Shown here piece by piece: positions 6,390 through 12,873 of a stretch of 64,000 nucleotides of DNA. This stretch comes from Streptomyces sp. HD. GTDB lineage: Bacteria > Actinomycetota > Actinomycetes > Streptomycetales > Streptomycetaceae. The notes beneath the pieces were generated by a model. That model had not been told where the DNA came from, ran no database searches, and worked only from the letters and a program-made list of their open reading frames with translations. The stretch lies in assembly GCF_028369295.1 (NCBI RefSeq), contig NZ_JAQMYP010000002.1, forward strand, positions 1 through 64,000, given 5' to 3'. The translations under genes were made by a program, and so were the position numbers. Within the stretch, counting starts at the first letter, position 1, and every line of letters starts with the position of its first letter.

Positions 6390-6851
6390 CTACGAACGCT
6401 CCTCTCGAATCGGCAGGGCCCGGATCGTTCGCACCCTGCCCTGCCCTCCGCTCGCCAGCACGCCGGCGGCCTCCAACTTGTCCAGAGCCTTGGTCACGGT
6501 GGGCCGCGAAACTCCGAACCGCGCAGCCAGAACGGATGCACTGGGGAACGCTGCCCCTGCTTCCAGACCTTCATCCGTGATGATGTCCGCGATCCGGTCT
6601 TCGAGCGGGCGCCGGTCGGCTCGCTCGCCTGACCGTACGACACGCCACCGTCCACCCGGCACGGGTTCGGCGATACCGTCCCGCTGGAGGGCGCCGAACG
6701 CTCGGAGGGCAACACCGCGCGAGATCTTGTAGTCGCGCATGAGGTCAGCGGCAGACGGGAGCTCAGTCATGTCCGTGTCTGCCTCGATCCGGGCTTTCAC
6801 GGCCTCGGCGATCTTCAGGAAGGTTCCCCGAGGGCTCGTCTGCTGCGACAC
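6390..6851 (-). CDS. GntR-family regulator with two winged-helix domains in tandem
   Basis: The 153-residue protein contains two GntR-type winged helices and no separate effector domain. The first covers about residues 9-70 (FLKIAEAVKARIEA, LPSAADLMRDYKISRGVALR, then GRWRVVR). The second covers about 76-145 (RIADIITDEGLEAG, FPSASVLAARFGVSRPTVTK, then GQGRVRTI). The second is the better match to the GntR consensus. In pSAM2 the GntR protein KorSA represses transfer; this gene is the best candidate for that role here. The ATG at 6851 lies 93 bp from the divergent gene at 6944. Confidence 0.78.
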   Translation of the reverse strand: MSQQTSPRGTFLKIAEAVKARIEADTDMTELPSAADLMRDYKISRGVALRAFGALQRDGIAEPVPGGRWRVVRSGERADRRPLEDRIADIITDEGLEAGAAFPSASVLAARFGVSRPTVTKALDKLEAAGVLASGGQGRVRTIRALPIREERS

Positions 6852-6903
6852 ACTCTCTCCTCTGGACGCCCATCGTCTGGGTCTAGCTTCCCACTGTCCG
6901 CGT

Positions 6904-6944
6904 TTGGCCGTCCTCGGCGAGAGCTGGGTACTACGGTGATCACA
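6904..6944 (+). promoter_or_regulatory. possible promoter giving a leaderless transcript
   Basis: TTGGCC (6904-6909) and TACTAC (6929-6934) are 19 bp apart, and the ATG at 6944 lies where transcription would start. No ribosome site precedes that ATG. Leaderless mRNAs are common in Streptomyces, so this reading is reasonable but unproven. Confidence 0.35.
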
Positions 6945-7705
6945 TGGTGGAGCACGTGGATAACCCCGCTGGTCGTCTGCGCAAGCTGTTGCTAGACCTG
7001 CACACGCACAACCACACCGAGCAGATGCAGCAGCAAAAGCCAGCTTGGACGGCGATCCTTGAGCTGGCAGAGGTTGAGGGCAGCCTCGATCGGGAAATGA
7101 CAGCCATCAGCACTGTGGTAGGTCTGCCAACTAAGGTCCGACAGGCTGTGCAAGCCCTCCCTGTGGACGACGACCGCAAAGAACATCTGCTCGATCATCT
7201 GGATGAGGTCGAACGTGGCATGGTCCATGTTCTGACCCGACAGAGCCTAAATACGGTGTTTACCGCCTTCGCGCCGGGTGGCGTTGTGCCACAGTCGGCG
7301 GCGATCAGCAGCTTGTCTCACTGCTCGTACGAGCTTCATCGTCACGCGCCTGAACCCACAGTCTCTGACGAGGATTTGGCGCGGATCATCGAAATGATCA
7401 ATGACTTGATGCTGGAGGTAGCTAGGGCTGATCTTCCCGACGCTATCAGGGGCGCAATGGTGAACCACCTGATGGCGCTGCTGCAAGCGGCGTACAATGT
7501 GCGGTTCGCCGGAACTCAGCCGCTGGATGACGCTCTATTTGCATTGATGGGTGCTGCCAGTCGAGCGAATGCAGAGGAGGGCCTGGCCCGAGTCGGCTTG
7601 TGGGGCAAGTTCAAGAATGCCGTACAGACGATCGGCACCATGCTGTCCACAGGGCAGAGTGCCGCCCAGCTTGGGCAGGGGATCGCGGGCTTTCTCGGGG
7701 GCTGA
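6944..7705 (+). CDS. 253-aa helical protein of unknown function (AICE cargo)
   Basis: I do not recognise this protein. It is predicted almost entirely helical, with a His/Gln-rich early segment (LLLDLHTHNHTEQMQQQ), several Leu/Val-rich amphipathic helices, and a C-terminus that turns Gly-rich and hydrophobic (GTMLSTGQSAAQLGQG, then IAGFLGG). That tail could insert in or associate with a membrane. The gene has visibly more A/T in third positions (CTA, GTA, ACT) than the neighbouring chromosome, a sign of recent transfer. It stands alone, divergent from the regulator operon, in the element right arm, where AICEs carry cargo. Confidence 0.65.
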   Translation: MVEHVDNPAGRLRKLLLDLHTHNHTEQMQQQKPAWTAILELAEVEGSLDREMTAISTVVGLPTKVRQAVQALPVDDDRKEHLLDHLDEVERGMVHVLTRQSLNTVFTAFAPGGVVPQSAAISSLSHCSYELHRHAPEPTVSDEDLARIIEMINDLMLEVARADLPDAIRGAMVNHLMALLQAAYNVRFAGTQPLDDALFALMGAASRANAEEGLARVGLWGKFKNAVQTIGTMLSTGQSAAQLGQGIAGFLGG

Positions 7706-7995
7706 GCGTCCGATGCTAGGCCGCCAAGTCTGGTCTCAGAAGCGATGACGAGTAGAACCTTCGGGGGTCCGTGTGGCCAACGGGGCAGTCACCCATCCTT
7801 GGGATGCGGGAAAGTGGCAGGTCAACCGGCAAATTGTCCTGTTCGGCCACGCGGTCTTGAAAACCGCTGCGTGCGGAGCCTGTCCGGTCTGCCGGCCCAC
7901 CAGGGGCGTTAAGGCTGGTGGATGATTGCGCCAGCGGTTAAGCGCTGCCGGTGAGGGGGCCCGTCCCCCGCGGGGTCGCATTATGCGTTACTTTC
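7706..7995. other. non-coding right-arm segment with tRNA-like fold
   Basis: No gene with a plausible start and codon usage is visible on either strand here. The segment holds a cloverleaf-like arrangement at 7826-7895 (separate entry) and a short stem CAGCG/CGCTG near 7932-7947. It separates the rightward 253-aa gene from the convergent gene ending at 7996, so it may also contain the terminators of both. Confidence 0.35.
7826..7895 (+). ncRNA. degenerate tRNA-Ser(UGA)-like fold
   Basis: A perfect 5-bp anticodon-type hairpin with loop CTTGAAA (7851-7867, anticodon position TGA) is enclosed by a 6-bp outer stem CCGGCA/TGCCGG (7826-7831 and 7890-7895). A 4-bp arm CGGA-GCCTG-TCCG (7874-7886) stands where a T-arm would be. 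The TTCGA T-loop and a good D-arm are missing, so it is unlikely to be a working tRNA. It could be a decayed tRNA or a structural mimic. Confidence 0.35.
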
Positions 7996-8778
7996 TCATT
8001 CGTCGGAGTCTCCAGCAATGGGAGATTCAGGTGGTAGAGGTGAACCGGGGTGATCTAGGAACCTTTTGTCGTCCACCCAATAAGAATTTCTCAGTCGACG
8101 ATAGTCGAAGTCGCTGCCTTGTGGGGTTCTCTTTACCGTTAGGAATCCGTGACGCTCCAGCTCTTTCCTGCCCCTGGTCCATGTGTTGTGGGAGAGGCCG
8201 TAAGACTCCTGGCGTTCCTTAGGGATGTAGCGAGGTTCCTTGTAGCCGCCCTGTGCTTCAAGGAGCACAAAGAGCAAGGCGATACCAGTTGCGCTGAGGT
8301 GGAGAATCCAGCCGTTGCGCCAGAACTCAATTGGTATACCTACGTACCGTCCCTGAGTGCTGGCACGGACATACGGAATGCCTGGCGCTTCGGCGGACAC
8401 CAACTTGATAGCGGGAGTGTTGCCACGTCTCGGCTCTAGTTCAATGAAGCCGTTGCGGTTCAACCACTTGAGGTTGCTGTTTACGCGCCGGGGTCCGGTC
8501 TCGGGAGGTAGGGCGAGCATGCGCGCCCACGTGAGTGGCACTGGCGGTTGTCGAATGTCGTAAGGCTTAGCCGTGGCCATCATGGTGATGCATAGGTACA
8601 GCTTGAGACGTACCTCGCCGCCTTGGCCGCCTTGAACGAGTCGTGCGAGGGGCGGCCGCACCCCGTCAACCTGCGACCTAACGAAGCTGGGCAGGAACGG
8701 CACATTCCCACGTCGTGCGGCGCGGTCGACTGCCTTCTCTAGCTGTCGGACTGCGGAGGGGAGGAGAGGGTTAGGCAA
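7996..8778 (-). CDS. probable winged-helix DNA-binding protein of unknown function
   Basis: The 260-residue basic protein starts at a TTG (8778) with an AGAAGG ribosome site 9 bp upstream. Two regions look like winged helices. The first, about residues 70-125, contains PPETGPRRVNSNLKWLNRNGFIELEPRRG. The second, about 160-225, contains LLEAQGG, SYGLSHNTWTRGRKELERHG and a basic wing FLTVKRTPQGSDF. This duplicated layout is seen in some plasmid replication initiators and in MarR/ArsR-like regulators, but no family is certain. GC content is clearly lower than the chromosome. A G-rich repeated tract lies directly upstream at 8806-8849. Confidence 0.6.
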   Translation of the reverse strand: MPNPLLPSAVRQLEKAVDRAARRGNVPFLPSFVRSQVDGVRPPLARLVQGGQGGEVRLKLYLCITMMATAKPYDIRQPPVPLTWARMLALPPETGPRRVNSNLKWLNRNGFIELEPRRGNTPAIKLVSAEAPGIPYVRASTQGRYVGIPIEFWRNGWILHLSATGIALLFVLLEAQGGYKEPRYIPKERQESYGLSHNTWTRGRKELERHGFLTVKRTPQGSDFDYRRLRNSYWVDDKRFLDHPGSPLPPESPIAGDSDE

Positions 8779-8805
8779 AGTCGTCGACCTTCTTGGAGGA
8801 GAAAC

Positions 8806-8849
8806 GGGGGGTCCGGGGGTCCCAGGGGTACCAGGGGGTCCGGGGGTAC
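8806..8849 (-). repeat. G-rich iteron-like direct repeats
   Basis: Five imperfect 8-10-bp units of the form GGGG(G)T-C/A-C follow head to tail just upstream of the winged-helix gene. Repeats placed like this are usual for operators or iterons bound by a plasmid-type DNA-binding protein. They may also fold into unusual G-rich structures. Confidence 0.45.
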
Positions 8850-9077
8850 TTCCTATTACCTTCCTCCGGAACGACGCAATCTCTTCTTCGCAATTGCCTG
8901 GTCGCTACTGCAAGACTGCTGAGTTACACCATGGCAAAGGTCGTTTGTCTCCTCTACTAAGGCAGTATATGGCCTTTGACCTGCGATTTTTCCTCTGCCA
9001 CCTTGGATCTGCCTCGCCAGGGGAGGCGTAGGCCAACGAGGGTGCTCGGCGCAGCTGCGCTGAGAGGAGGAGATCAG

Positions 9078-9275
9078 GTGAACGGGAACAACCCCTCCCA
9101 GAGAGGTGTCTGGCTGGCGATCATCCTTCTGGCCAGCCTGGGTGGAGCCGCTGTGGCGGGCGTGCTCTTTCACATGGCCGGAGCTGCACTGCTGGCGGTG
9201 ATGGGGGCCACTGGCGCCGCGTTCATGGGCGTGGCGAGCCTCGGCCTTGCAGCGCACCGCTTCATGACCGAGTGA
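9078..9275 (+). CDS. 65-aa membrane protein at the AICE right end
   Basis: A GTG at 9078 follows a strong AGGAGGAG ribosome site, giving a 65-residue protein with a short polar head (NGNNPSQRG) and two membrane helices (about 10-30 and 33-55), ending AAHRFMTE. No conserved motif is visible. It is the last gene before the attachment site at 9382. An upstream in-frame start at 8976 lacks a ribosome site. Its role is unknown. Confidence 0.6.
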   Translation: MNGNNPSQRGVWLAIILLASLGGAAVAGVLFHMAGAALLAVMGATGAAFMGVASLGLAAHRFMTE

Positions 9276-9381
9276 ACCGCGAACCTTCGGCCGTGGACGA
9301 GGTGTGGACGGGGAGGGGGCACCAAAACCAGGTAGTGAACATCACCGCTGATCGGAGGCTGGATGGCCTACCGAGCGTGAT

Positions 9382-9435
9382 CAGACTGTAAATCTGCCGG
9401 CTCAGCCTTCCCAGGTTCGAATCCTGGCGCCGCCA
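9382..9435 (+). pseudogene. 3' fragment of tRNA-Tyr(GTA): AICE attachment site
   Basis: From the anticodon stem onward (CAGACTGTAAATCTG, anticodon GTA) through the T-arm (CCAGG-TTCGAAT-CCTGG) to the acceptor 3' strand CGCCGCC-A, this matches a tRNA-Tyr. The sequence to its left does not supply the 5' half: the expected GGCGGTG acceptor strand and D-arm are absent. This is the usual product of integration into a tRNA gene, where the element rebuilds the tRNA at one end and leaves the old 3' part at the other. The core att identity probably starts near 9382. Confidence 0.85.
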
Positions 9436-9442
9436 CGCTGAG

Positions 9443-9492
9443 AGAAGCCCTCTCCAATCTGCGGAAACGCAGTGCGGAGGGGGCTTCTTTTT
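9443..9492 (+). terminator. intrinsic terminator of the original tRNA-Tyr gene
   Basis: AGAAGCCC/GGGCTTCT outer arms, TCTCC/GGAGG middle arms and an inner CTGCG-GAAA-CGCAG hairpin form a long stem followed by a T-run. It lies 7 bp after the tRNA fragment, as expected for the terminator of the host tRNA gene on the chromosomal side of the junction. Confidence 0.8.
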
Positions 9493-9858
9493 GTTCGAAC
9501 GCGCACGTTCGAGTGATGATCGAAATGCGGAGTTTGTCTCACGTGGTCTCGGGTTTGACACCCAATCCTGATCAGAGCGTGCCCCCCCCATGCGCCCCCC
9601 GCGGCGAGCGCGTCCCCGCCCCATTCCCCGCAGGTCGGCCTCGATCTGGCGATCGCACGCGCTTGCGCCTGCGGGACGGTTGCCCGGCTGTGGTGTTCAC
9701 GAGGGCGGGCGTGAAGTCACCGAGCCGTTCTGCGTACGCAGTTCTGAGGCCGGAGGCCGGTGTCCACGTCGAGCTGCTCACGTTGCGGAGCGCGGCTCTT
9801 TGTCCGTTACATCTGTTATCTGCGCCTGCTGCTCAAGCCCGTTCCTCAAGCCCGTTCC
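9493..9858. other. intergenic stretch right of the attachment site
   Basis: No supported gene is visible on either strand. A palindrome TCGAAC-N6-GTTCGA lies at 9495-9512; its spacer is too long for the usual actinobacterial LexA box. The right end merges into a 13-bp tandem repeat at 9832-9870. Confidence 0.4.
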
Positions 9859-9870
9859 TCAAGCCCGTTC
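9832..9870. repeat. three tandem copies of a 13-bp repeat
   Basis: CTCAAGCCCGTTC is repeated three times without gaps, at 9832-9844, 9845-9857 and 9858-9870. The third copy overlaps the 3' end of the GntR gene, so copy number changes could alter its C-terminus. Confidence 0.85.
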
Positions 9871-10329
9871 CTCACTCCTGTGCCTTGCGCTGACGCCGGC
9901 CATCTTGGAATCACCCGCTCCGCTGTCGGCGGTGGCCGAAGGGAAGGCGGGTCCCGGATCCAAGGCGTCGCGGACGGCGGTCAGGATGTCCTCGGTGCCG
10001 GCGCCGAGCGCTCGGGCGGCGGAGGTGAAGTCCCGGGCCAGAGTGGTGAGTTGGTCCGCATCGTGCGCATACGGCTCGGACGGGAGCGCCGCGACCCGGG
10101 TGCCCGCGCCACGACGGGTGCGGATCAGCTCGGCGGCCTCCAGCTCGCGGTAGGCGCGGGCCACGGTGCCCGGTGCCAGACCGAGGTCGGCGGCGAGCTG
10201 GCGCACGGTCGGCAGGCGCTCGCCCTCGGTCAGCCGTCCGGTGCGGATCAGCGCGGCCAACTGGGCGCGGATCTGCTCGTACGGCGGTACCTGGCTGGCG
10301 GTGTCGACGCGAAGGGCGGGGTCACTCAT
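9859..10329 (-). CDS. GntR-family regulator, YtrA subfamily
   Basis: The 156-residue protein has an N-terminal GntR winged helix (PPYEQIRAQLAALIRTGRL, then LPTVRQLAADLGLAPGTVAR and a TRRGAGTRV wing). A short helical C-terminal part (about 50-70 residues) follows, as in the small YtrA subgroup. Such regulators usually control a linked membrane transporter or membrane protein. Here the gene overlaps the membrane-protein gene before it by 8 bp, so the two are co-translated. Two matching inverted repeats upstream of the pair (11138-11201) are the probable binding sites. The start at 10329 is preferred over 10344 because it fits that coupling. Confidence 0.82.
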   Translation of the reverse strand: MSDPALRVDTASQVPPYEQIRAQLAALIRTGRLTEGERLPTVRQLAADLGLAPGTVARAYRELEAAELIRTRRGAGTRVAALPSEPYAHDADQLTTLARDFTSAARALGAGTEDILTAVRDALDPGPAFPSATADSGAGDSKMAGVSARHRSEERA

Positions 10330-11116
10330 CGTAGAAAGTCCCATCGTGGGCTGCCTCGTCGTCGACTGCCCGGGGTGCCACGACGGTGACCAGGGACCAT
10401 CCGAAGGTGAACAGGCTCAGCAGGCCCAGGGGGCAGATCGCCACGATGGTGGCGGCGCCCAACGGGCCGGCGCAGGCATTCTCCGTGAGTGCGACGAGGA
10501 TCATCAGTACCACGAGCAGCACCTGGCTCGACACCAGCAGCCCCCAGGCTCCGGTGGTCGCCCACGCGCGGTCGCGGCGCTGCTGGTCGCCGCCCGGGCC
10601 GTGGGCGATCCGGCGCACGGCCCAGATACAGACGGGTGTTCCAACCGCGAGGGCCGCGAACATCGGGCCGCTGTAGTGCAGGCCCGGCCAGGGGCCGAGG
10701 GAGGTGCGCATCCCTTCGCAGGTGACCGTGATGACGCGTCCCGCTCTGCCTGTCCGGTCGAGGTCGGAGGAGGCCGTGACCGCACCGATCAGCAGCAGGA
10801 TGACGAGGGACGCGGCCTCCAGAAGAAGTAGGGGCGCCATGCGGGGCGGCACTTGGTCTCGGACCAGCCGCGGGGCGAGACTCGCGGTGCGTACCGCTTC
10901 CTGGGGGCGCAGGGTCAGGGCGTCGCCGAGCAGGACACCGCCCACCGCGCACAGGCCGAAAGCGGTGATGGCGAACACGAGGGGCATCGTGATGTCGTCG
11001 CTCTCCATCGTGACCAACTGCTGTGCGACCACGATGCCGATGGCCAGACCGGACCAGCGGGCGTAGTGGTCGGCGTGGTCGAGGAGCCGGGACTGGAGCG
11101 GGACGGTGTCGAGCAT
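10322..11116 (-). CDS. multi-span membrane protein in GntR/YtrA operon
   Basis: This 264-residue protein has about six hydrophobic helices (roughly at 25-45, 50-75, 105-125, 160-175, 190-215 and 225-245). It has no ATP-binding motif and no recognisable transporter signature. It resembles the integral membrane partners often paired with YtrA-type regulators, but the ABC ATPase that usually completes such operons is absent. The ATG at 11116 has a GGGGGGA ribosome site; an upstream ATG at 11137 is less likely. Two operator-like repeats lie between this start and the divergent gene at 11285. Confidence 0.7.
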   Translation of the reverse strand: MLDTVPLQSRLLDHADHYARWSGLAIGIVVAQQLVTMESDDITMPLVFAITAFGLCAVGGVLLGDALTLRPQEAVRTASLAPRLVRDQVPPRMAPLLLLEAASLVILLLIGAVTASSDLDRTGRAGRVITVTCEGMRTSLGPWPGLHYSGPMFAALAVGTPVCIWAVRRIAHGPGGDQQRRDRAWATTGAWGLLVSSQVLLVVLMILVALTENACAGPLGAATIVAICPLGLLSLFTFGWSLVTVVAPRAVDDEAAHDGTFYDE

Positions 11117-11137
11117 ATGGAGATCCCCCCAGATCAT

Positions 11138-11201
11138 CTTGTGTCAAACCGTGGGTACAAGATGGCCTGGTTGGAATCTTGTGTCAAATGCTCGATACAA
11201 G
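11138..11201. promoter_or_regulatory. two copies of a 24-bp GntR/YtrA operator
   Basis: CTTGT(G/A)TC-N8-G(A/G)TACAAG occurs at 11138-11161 and 11178-11201, exactly 40 bp apart. Each is an inverted repeat and the two are close copies. They lie in the promoter region of the membrane-protein/GntR operon, with TTTGACA-type -35 sequences embedded on the minus strand. Confidence 0.65.
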
Positions 11202-11284
11202 GAGATTCACGTGGGCATGAGGGCCTCCCGGTGCCGACGAACGGTTTTCGCGCTCTGACTCCCGGCCCGGGGCACACTGGCCCC

Positions 11285-11497
11285 ATGACCACGCGTCGCA
11301 GAAGCTGCCCCGAGTGTCGTCGTGAGATCGCCGTCGTCGCCGGTCGGTTCGCGCGGCACGATCCGCCTGGCGCGCGGGAGCACGGGGAACTCGTGTCGTG
11401 TCCCGGATCCCGGCGCCAGGCGCAACTCGGGGCCGCGCAGCCCGCCCTGGACGGGTACGTCGTGCCCGAGTTCCCCGGACAGCTCCCGCTGTTCTGA
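11285..11497 (+). CDS. 70-aa protein with CPEC knuckle
   Basis: The 70-residue basic protein starts at the ATG at 11285. It has a CPEC pair near residue 8-11 and a third Cys at SCPGS (about 39), so half a zinc knuckle or a simple metal site is possible. The C-terminus ends in GYVVPEFPGQLPLF, a hydrophobic tail. Codon usage has strong third-position GC, which supports it as a gene. It is divergent from the GntR operon and stands alone. I do not recognise the family. Confidence 0.5.
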   Translation: MTTRRRSCPECRREIAVVAGRFARHDPPGAREHGELVSCPGSRRQAQLGAAQPALDGYVVPEFPGQLPLF

Positions 11498-11608
11498 CGC
11501 TCCGAAAGCCGACCGAGCCGCCCAGCCGGCCGCATCGAGCGGTCAAACCGAGCCGCTCGTCGAGTCTCACCGGGCCGAGCCGACCCGGAGCCCCCCGAAG
11601 GTCCGTCC

Positions 11609-11989
11609 CTAACCGCCCGCCCGCACATCCATCCGCGTCACCAGCCCGTCCCCGTCGAACCGGTACACATGCTCGACCGTCTCCTCCGCCCACCGGTCAC
11701 CCGACGCGTCACGCATCCCCGGCCGTACGGTCGCCACGACCGCCTCGCCGTCCTCGTCCCGGTGCAGACCTTCCAGTCGTACGAGGGGATGCCCGGCGGT
11801 GAACTGCCGGGCCCAGTAGGCGCGTACCGCGTCGCGGCCGTGCAGCCGGGCTCCGTCCAGGACATTCGGCCAGTCCACGTCGGGCGCCAGGCACCGTTGC
11901 ATGAAGGTCTCCCGCTCGTCCGTGGAGAAGACCTCGTACATGCGCCGCAACAGCGCCTCCTGGACCGCGGGAACCCCCTCGGCGCCCAA
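11609..11989 (-). CDS. NTF2-like / SnoaL-like fold protein
   Basis: The 126-residue protein has the alpha-beta cone pattern of the SnoaL/NTF2-like superfamily. It opens with a helix RMYEVFSTDERETFMQRCL, then APDVDWPNVLDGARLHGRDAVRAYW, a mid-chain RLEGLHRDEDGEAVVATV strand pair and a final strand HVYRFDGDGLVTRMDV. Members include small cyclases, dehydratases and many proteins of unknown role. It follows the NAD(P)-binding gene by 2 bp, forming a two-gene operon. Substrate cannot be told. Confidence 0.75.
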   Translation of the reverse strand: MGAEGVPAVQEALLRRMYEVFSTDERETFMQRCLAPDVDWPNVLDGARLHGRDAVRAYWARQFTAGHPLVRLEGLHRDEDGEAVVATVRPGMRDASGDRWAEETVEHVYRFDGDGLVTRMDVRAGG

Positions 11990-11991
11990 CT

Positions 11992-12648
11992 TCAGTTCCC
12001 CGCCACCGACTTCACCGCCACCGCCACCGGAGCCGACCCGCTGATCAGTTCGAGCGTCAGGCCGGTCGTCGCCGGGGTGTCGAGCAACTCCGCGAGTACG
12101 GCGGCGACGTCGTCTCGCGGGATGGGGCCGCGGCCGGTGCGGGCCTCCAGTCGTACCTGGCCGGTTCCGGCGTCGTTCGTCAGCATGCCGGGGCGCAGGA
12201 TCGTCCAGTCCAGGGCGTCCAGGCCGCGGACGTACTCGTCGGCCGCGCCCTTGGCGCGCAGGTAGACGTCGAAGATCTCGCTGCCCTCGTGCTGCGGGTT
12301 CGCGCCCATCGACGACACGACCACGAAGCGCCGTACGCCCGCCCGGACCGCCGCGTCCGCGAACAGGACCGCCGCCCCCTTGTCCACCGTGTCCTTGCGG
12401 CCGGTACCGCTGCCGGGGCCCGCGCCGGCCGCGAACACGGCCGCGTCCGCACCCTGCAACCGTGCCGCGACCTCCTCGACCGAGGCCGACTCCAGGTCCA
12501 GCAGGACGGGTTCGGCTCCGGCCTCGCGAAGGTCGTCGGCCTGTTCCGCCTTGCGGATGATCCCCGCGACCTCGTCCCCGCGCGCGGCGAGCAGCCTCTC
12601 CAGCCGCAGCGCGATCTGACCATGACCACCAGCGATGACAATGCGCAT
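11992..12648 (-). CDS. NAD(P)-binding atypical SDR (NmrA-like)
   Basis: The 218-residue protein begins MRIVIAGGHGQIALRLERLL, the Rossmann G-G-x-G-x-x motif of atypical short-chain dehydrogenases. It continues with VAGIIRKAEQ (strand 2), the acidic DLESASVEEV (strand 3) and VVVSSMGAN (strand 5), then YLRAKGAADEYVR with the conserved Tyr/Lys spacing and WTILRPGML. It probably works as an NAD(P)H-dependent reductase or a redox-sensing protein. The ATG at 12648 is used; longer readings cross a repeat-rich spacer. It is co-transcribed with the NTF2-like gene. Confidence 0.8.
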   Translation of the reverse strand: MRIVIAGGHGQIALRLERLLAARGDEVAGIIRKAEQADDLREAGAEPVLLDLESASVEEVAARLQGADAAVFAAGAGPGSGTGRKDTVDKGAAVLFADAAVRAGVRRFVVVSSMGANPQHEGSEIFDVYLRAKGAADEYVRGLDALDWTILRPGMLTNDAGTGQVRLEARTGRGPIPRDDVAAVLAELLDTPATTGLTLELISGSAPVAVAVKSVAGN

Positions 12649-12873
12649 GTTTCCGACCGTACGCCCGGACGGCCGCATCCGCCGCACGACTTCAGCCACG
12701 CCCCATGTCCTTGGGGGCGCGCACCATATGCGCAAGCGCCGAGCGGGCGAGCCCCGAGCGCCCGCATTCCGAACACGCGCCGAGCGGACGCAACGCCGAG
12801 CGCACGCAACTGGGCGCTGTCCCCGGCGCACAAGCTGATCGCGCGCGCCTGCCCACCCCGGCCGCCCCACCCT

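Larger units (their letters stand above)
1..9435. mobile_element. AICE (SLP1/pSAM2-type integrative conjugative element), partial
   Basis: The stretch from the left edge to the truncated tRNA-Tyr copy holds the typical Streptomyces AICE set: FtsK/TraB translocase, SpdB-like membrane protein, RRQRL-type zinc protein, RapZ-C-terminal-like protein, XRE and GntR regulators and a Pif-like Nudix protein. The 3' tRNA-Tyr remnant at 9382-9435 marks one attachment site. SLP1 of S. coelicolor is known to integrate in a tRNA-Tyr gene, so this is probably a relative in the same locus. The integrase, excisionase and replication initiator are not in view and should lie left of base 1. The element right arm is less GC-rich than its surroundings. 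Confidence 0.88.

Noticed and set aside
9361..9435. A complete tRNA-Tyr gene
   Set aside because: The 5' acceptor strand and D-arm do not pair or match; only the 3' half from the anticodon stem is conserved, as expected for an attachment remnant.
9495..9512. LexA (SOS) box
   Set aside because: The arms TCGAAC/GTTCGA are right, but the 6-bp spacer does not fit the usual CGAAC-N4-GTTCG spacing.
9832..9870. A CRISPR array
   Set aside because: The 13-bp units are contiguous without spacers; no cas genes are nearby and no other array is seen in the window.
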